Below are positions 61,654 to 64,000 of a stretch of DNA of 64,000 nucleotides, piece by piece. Made by a program: the position numbers and the translations under genes. Below the pieces are notes generated by a model that did no database searches, was not told where the DNA came from, and was given only the letters and a program-made list of their open reading frames with translations. The stretch's first letter is position 1. Every line of letters begins with the position of its first letter. The DNA is taken from the NCBI GenBank assembly GCA_036268775.1, contig DATATM010000003.1, positions 1 to 64,000 on the forward strand, read 5' to 3'. Source of the stretch: DASZIT01 sp036268775. Its GTDB lineage: Bacteria; Actinomycetota; Acidimicrobiia; Acidimicrobiales; RAAP-2.

Positions 61654-63351
61654 TCAGGCTGGGGGGCCGCTGGCCAGGGTCACCCCGGCGGTGTGGGTCT
61701 GTCCCGACTGATCGGTCCACTGCACCTGCACGGTGTCGCCCGGATGATGGGGAACCAGCAGATTGCTGAGGTCCGAGGCAGCGTTGACCGCATTCCCGTT
61801 CAGTGCCGTGATGACATCACCCTGAGCCAGGCCGGCCGAGGCGGCCGCCGAGCCGGGGAGAACCGACACGATGGTGGCCCCCGATGTCGCAGAGCTGCCT
61901 CCGGAGCCGCTGTTGCCTCCGGAACTGCTACCGCCCCCGAAGGGATTGTTGCCGCCGCTCGAGGAGGAAGCGGAGGACTGGACGCTGATCCCCAGGAACC
62001 CGGTGGCGCCGATGTGCACGGTGGAGGAAGCGGTGCCGGCCTGGATCTGCTTGGCGATCGTCAGCGCAGTCGAGATTGGGATGGCGTAGGCCTGGCTGCC
62101 GGTCACCTGGTAGCCGTTGCTCGACGATGCCGCGGTGTCCATGCCCATGACCTGGCCCGAGGTATTGACCAGGGGTCCGCCCGAGTCGCCGGGCTGGATT
62201 CCGGCGTTGATCTCGATGAGGCCGGTCAGGTTCTCGGCGTTGCCACCGCCGTTGTCGCTGGCGGTAATGGACTGGTTGAGGGCAGTGATGGAACCGCCCG
62301 CCGCGCTCGGGGTCCCACCGGCTCCGCCGGCATTCCCGATGCCCACGATGGCTTGGCCGACGGCGGCGGTACCGCTGCTGGTCGAGATGGTCTTCAAACC
62401 ACTGGCGTTCACCAATTTGATCACCGCGATGTCCCCGGTGCGGTCGTAGCCGACCACGTTGGCGGTATAGGTCTTGCCATTCCCGATGTCAGTGACGCTG
62501 ATGCTGGTGGCGCCGTCGATGACGTGGTTGTTGGTGAGGATCACTCCGTCGGAGGTCAGCACCATGCCGGTGCCGGCGGCCTGCTCATTCTGATAGCTGA
62601 GGTTGGTGTTGATGTCGACCAGACCCGGATCGACCTTGGTCGCGATTCCGGAGATGTCCGACGGCGCTCCGGCACCGGTGGACGAATTCCCGCTCGACCC
62701 GGACGATCCCGACCCGAATGGCGAGCTCCCGTTTCCAGTGGAGCCCGAACCGCCCCCCGGGTTGGTGATGCCGGGAGCGGCCGCCGGCGCCTGGGTGGCG
62801 CCTGCCGTCCAAACCACGTGTCCGACTCCGGCGCCGGCAATCACTGCCACCGCGACGATGGCGGCGGCGATACCGGCCACCAGGCCTCGGCGACTCTTGA
62901 CGGTCTTCGACGCCTGGGGAGCCGGCGGGCCGGCGAAGCCGGGGTGGAACCAGGCGCCGGGGGGTGGCGGCGGTCCTGCCGGTCCGCCATCCCATCCACC
63001 GGTGGCACTGGGAGTCCAAGGACCCCGCTCCGAAGCCGGAGGTGTCCACCAAGTGCCGGCCGGCGGCGGCGGCCCGACGGATGCGACCGGCTGGGTGGGT
63101 GGCCCGACGGGTGCGACCGGTTGGGTGGGCTGGGCTCCCAGTTGCGGGGCTCCGTAGGGGCCAGGGGGCTGGGTTGGGGGAGGGGGGAGTGGCAAGGCAC
63201 TTCCCGGCTGCCTCCAATCGGCGGGATGGGCGTTCCCATAGGGGTAACCCGGCAAAGTCTCGTCGGGGGTGCCGGCGGGGGCACCGGTGACGGGCTCCTC
63301 TTCAGTGGGTCCGGAGGATTCGGAGGGAGGCTGGGCGTCGGTCATATCCAT
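61654..63351 (-). CDS. HtrA/DegP-type serine protease with PDZ domain
   Basis: 565 residues. Layout: Pro-rich cytosolic region (1-150), one membrane segment (about 155-177), Gly/Ser linker, trypsin-like domain with His276 (TNNHVID), Asp307 (TGDIAVIKL) and Ser390 (QPGDSGGPLVN), a Gly/Ser/Asn-rich spacer (about 470-500), and a PDZ domain (about 500-565; VLPGSAAASAGLAQGDVITALNG). Extracytoplasmic protein quality control. ATG 63351. Confidence 0.93.
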   Translation of the reverse strand: MDMTDAQPPSESSGPTEEEPVTGAPAGTPDETLPGYPYGNAHPADWRQPGSALPLPPPPTQPPGPYGAPQLGAQPTQPVAPVGPPTQPVASVGPPPPAGTWWTPPASERGPWTPSATGGWDGGPAGPPPPPGAWFHPGFAGPPAPQASKTVKSRRGLVAGIAAAIVAVAVIAGAGVGHVVWTAGATQAPAAAPGITNPGGGSGSTGNGSSPFGSGSSGSSGNSSTGAGAPSDISGIATKVDPGLVDINTNLSYQNEQAAGTGMVLTSDGVILTNNHVIDGATSISVTDIGNGKTYTANVVGYDRTGDIAVIKLVNASGLKTISTSSGTAAVGQAIVGIGNAGGAGGTPSAAGGSITALNQSITASDNGGGNAENLTGLIEINAGIQPGDSGGPLVNTSGQVMGMDTAASSSNGYQVTGSQAYAIPISTALTIAKQIQAGTASSTVHIGATGFLGISVQSSASSSSGGNNPFGGGSSSGGNSGSGGSSATSGATIVSVLPGSAAASAGLAQGDVITALNGNAVNAASDLSNLLVPHHPGDTVQVQWTDQSGQTHTAGVTLASGPPA

Positions 63352-63605
63352 CTGCTTTCCGCTTCAGTGGCGTTCGAGGTCTTTACTACTCCTCATCTAA
63401 TTGACACCCGGGACGTAAGGTCACGGTGAAGCCCGGATATGAAATTCGTAAACACTCGGAACCAGGGCAATGGCCATTTGGGGGCCCAAATCACCGAATC
63501 CCACGGTAACCGCCGGGACCAGTCGGCATTCCGCCGGCGGGTGTGGTCTGGAGCCGCCCCGGGCGGCTCTCGCTCAAAGTGCAGGTCGGCTGGGCCCCAG
63601 GTGAT

Positions 63606-64000
63606 TCACGCTCCATCTGACTGGGTGGCCACTGATGTCGGGCTCGGGCGGAGGAACAGGTCGAAGGCCAGCGCCCATCGACGGTTTGTAGAGGCAACCG
63701 AGGACCCGAGCCAGCCGGCGCTCTCTTGGAGTGCCAGTCCTTGTGCGAGGGCGAGGAGTACATGGGCAAGGTCGGTCGACGTGCCCACCAGCCTGCCTGC
63801 TTCGATGCATCGACCGACGTAGGCGGTCACGGTGCGTCGGGTGAAGGCTCCAGCCGCAGCCTCGTCAGGTCCGGGATGAAAGTCGGGGAAGGGCCGAGAG
63901 AACATCAAGTTGGCCATGCCAGGATTTTCCTGGACGAATTGGCGGAAGGCATCGAAGAGGGCGCGCAGATCCTCGACAGCATCTTCGGTGGTGACGATGC
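63606..64000 (-). CDS. TetR-family regulator, C-terminal part (cut by the window edge)
   Basis: The frame runs off the right edge; from 64000 it reads TTEDAVEDLRALFDAFRQFV, then ENPGMANLMFSRPFPDFHPG and LAHVLLALAQGLALQESAGW, which fits the C-terminal ligand domain of WHG-type TetR regulators. The DNA-binding part would lie beyond the window. The ATG at 63917 is internal, not the start. About 250 bp separate it from htrA. Confidence 0.75.
   Translation of the reverse strand, partial: IVTTEDAVEDLRALFDAFRQFVQENPGMANLMFSRPFPDFHPGPDEAAAGAFTRRTVTAYVGRCIEAGRLVGTSTDLAHVLLALAQGLALQESAGWLGSSVASTNRRWALAFDLFLRPSPTSVATQSDGA

Overview
The window is very GC-rich, gene-dense bacterial chromosome with many 1 to 4 bp stop/start overlaps and frequent GTG and TTG starts. 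The translation-gene order rimP-nusA-ylxR-infB-rbfA-truB-ribF, the WS/DGAT acyltransferase, DUF3052 and DUF4333 proteins, several DHA2-type exporters and a secreted protein built of 'GYWLVGSDGGIFAFGDA' repeats point to an actinobacterium, most likely of the class Acidimicrobiia. The class assignment is inference. No phage, insertion sequence or CRISPR array is visible.

Region by region. 1-10962 is core housekeeping: ispG, proS, then a rimP-nusA-ylxR-infB-rbfA-truB-ribF block. 10984-24600 is a mixed stretch: membrane and secreted proteins, small enzymes, a fatty-acyl-CoA ligase with oligoribonuclease, dut with a WS/DGAT, tRNA-Gly(GCC), a ring-cleavage dioxygenase-like protein and a limonene-epoxide-hydrolase-like protein. 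23948-26292 is a divergent TetR/DHA2 exporter pair with two clear operators; a decayed ABC-2 permease follows. 27178-30737 is a lipoprotein/ATPase/two-permease ABC operon, with another DHA2 exporter diverging from it. 32629-38120 is a molybdenum region (moaE-moeA-moaC, a HTH-TOBE regulator, modABC), followed by a molybdopterin oxidoreductase with its cytochrome b partner (38481-39870).

41275-51468 is the most interesting part. Two divergent arms encode a three-subunit glutamate-synthase-like enzyme (amidotransferase, GXGXG and FMN/Fe-S subunits), a sarcosine-oxidase-like FAD enzyme, a PNPOx-like flavoprotein, an XRE-cupin regulator, a glutamine-synthetase-like ligase, an APC permease, a Usp-like protein and a monooxygenase-fold/zinc-ribbon fusion. 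This matches the logic of gamma-glutamyl-amide / N-alkylglutamate amine assimilation (GmaS plus MgsABC, or GlnT-GlxBCD). Between the arms the sequence holds two copies of a 48-bp regulatory module in opposite orientation. Each has GTAAC-N6-GAAAC (a GlnR-box-like element), GTTTC and GTGCAACAwTGTTTC at identical spacing, one copy facing each arm.

51484-64000 holds a TetR/DHA2 exporter operon with two palindromes, a LuxR regulator, a cyclic-nucleotide-domain/thioredoxin-reductase-like fusion without redox cysteines, a YbhN-like membrane protein, several lipoproteins, a duplicated DUF5666 secreted protein, an HtrA protease and a partial TetR at the right edge. Coordinates of starts are my choices from ribosome-binding sites, overlaps and family alignment. 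I had no database search, so family names rest on motif recognition.
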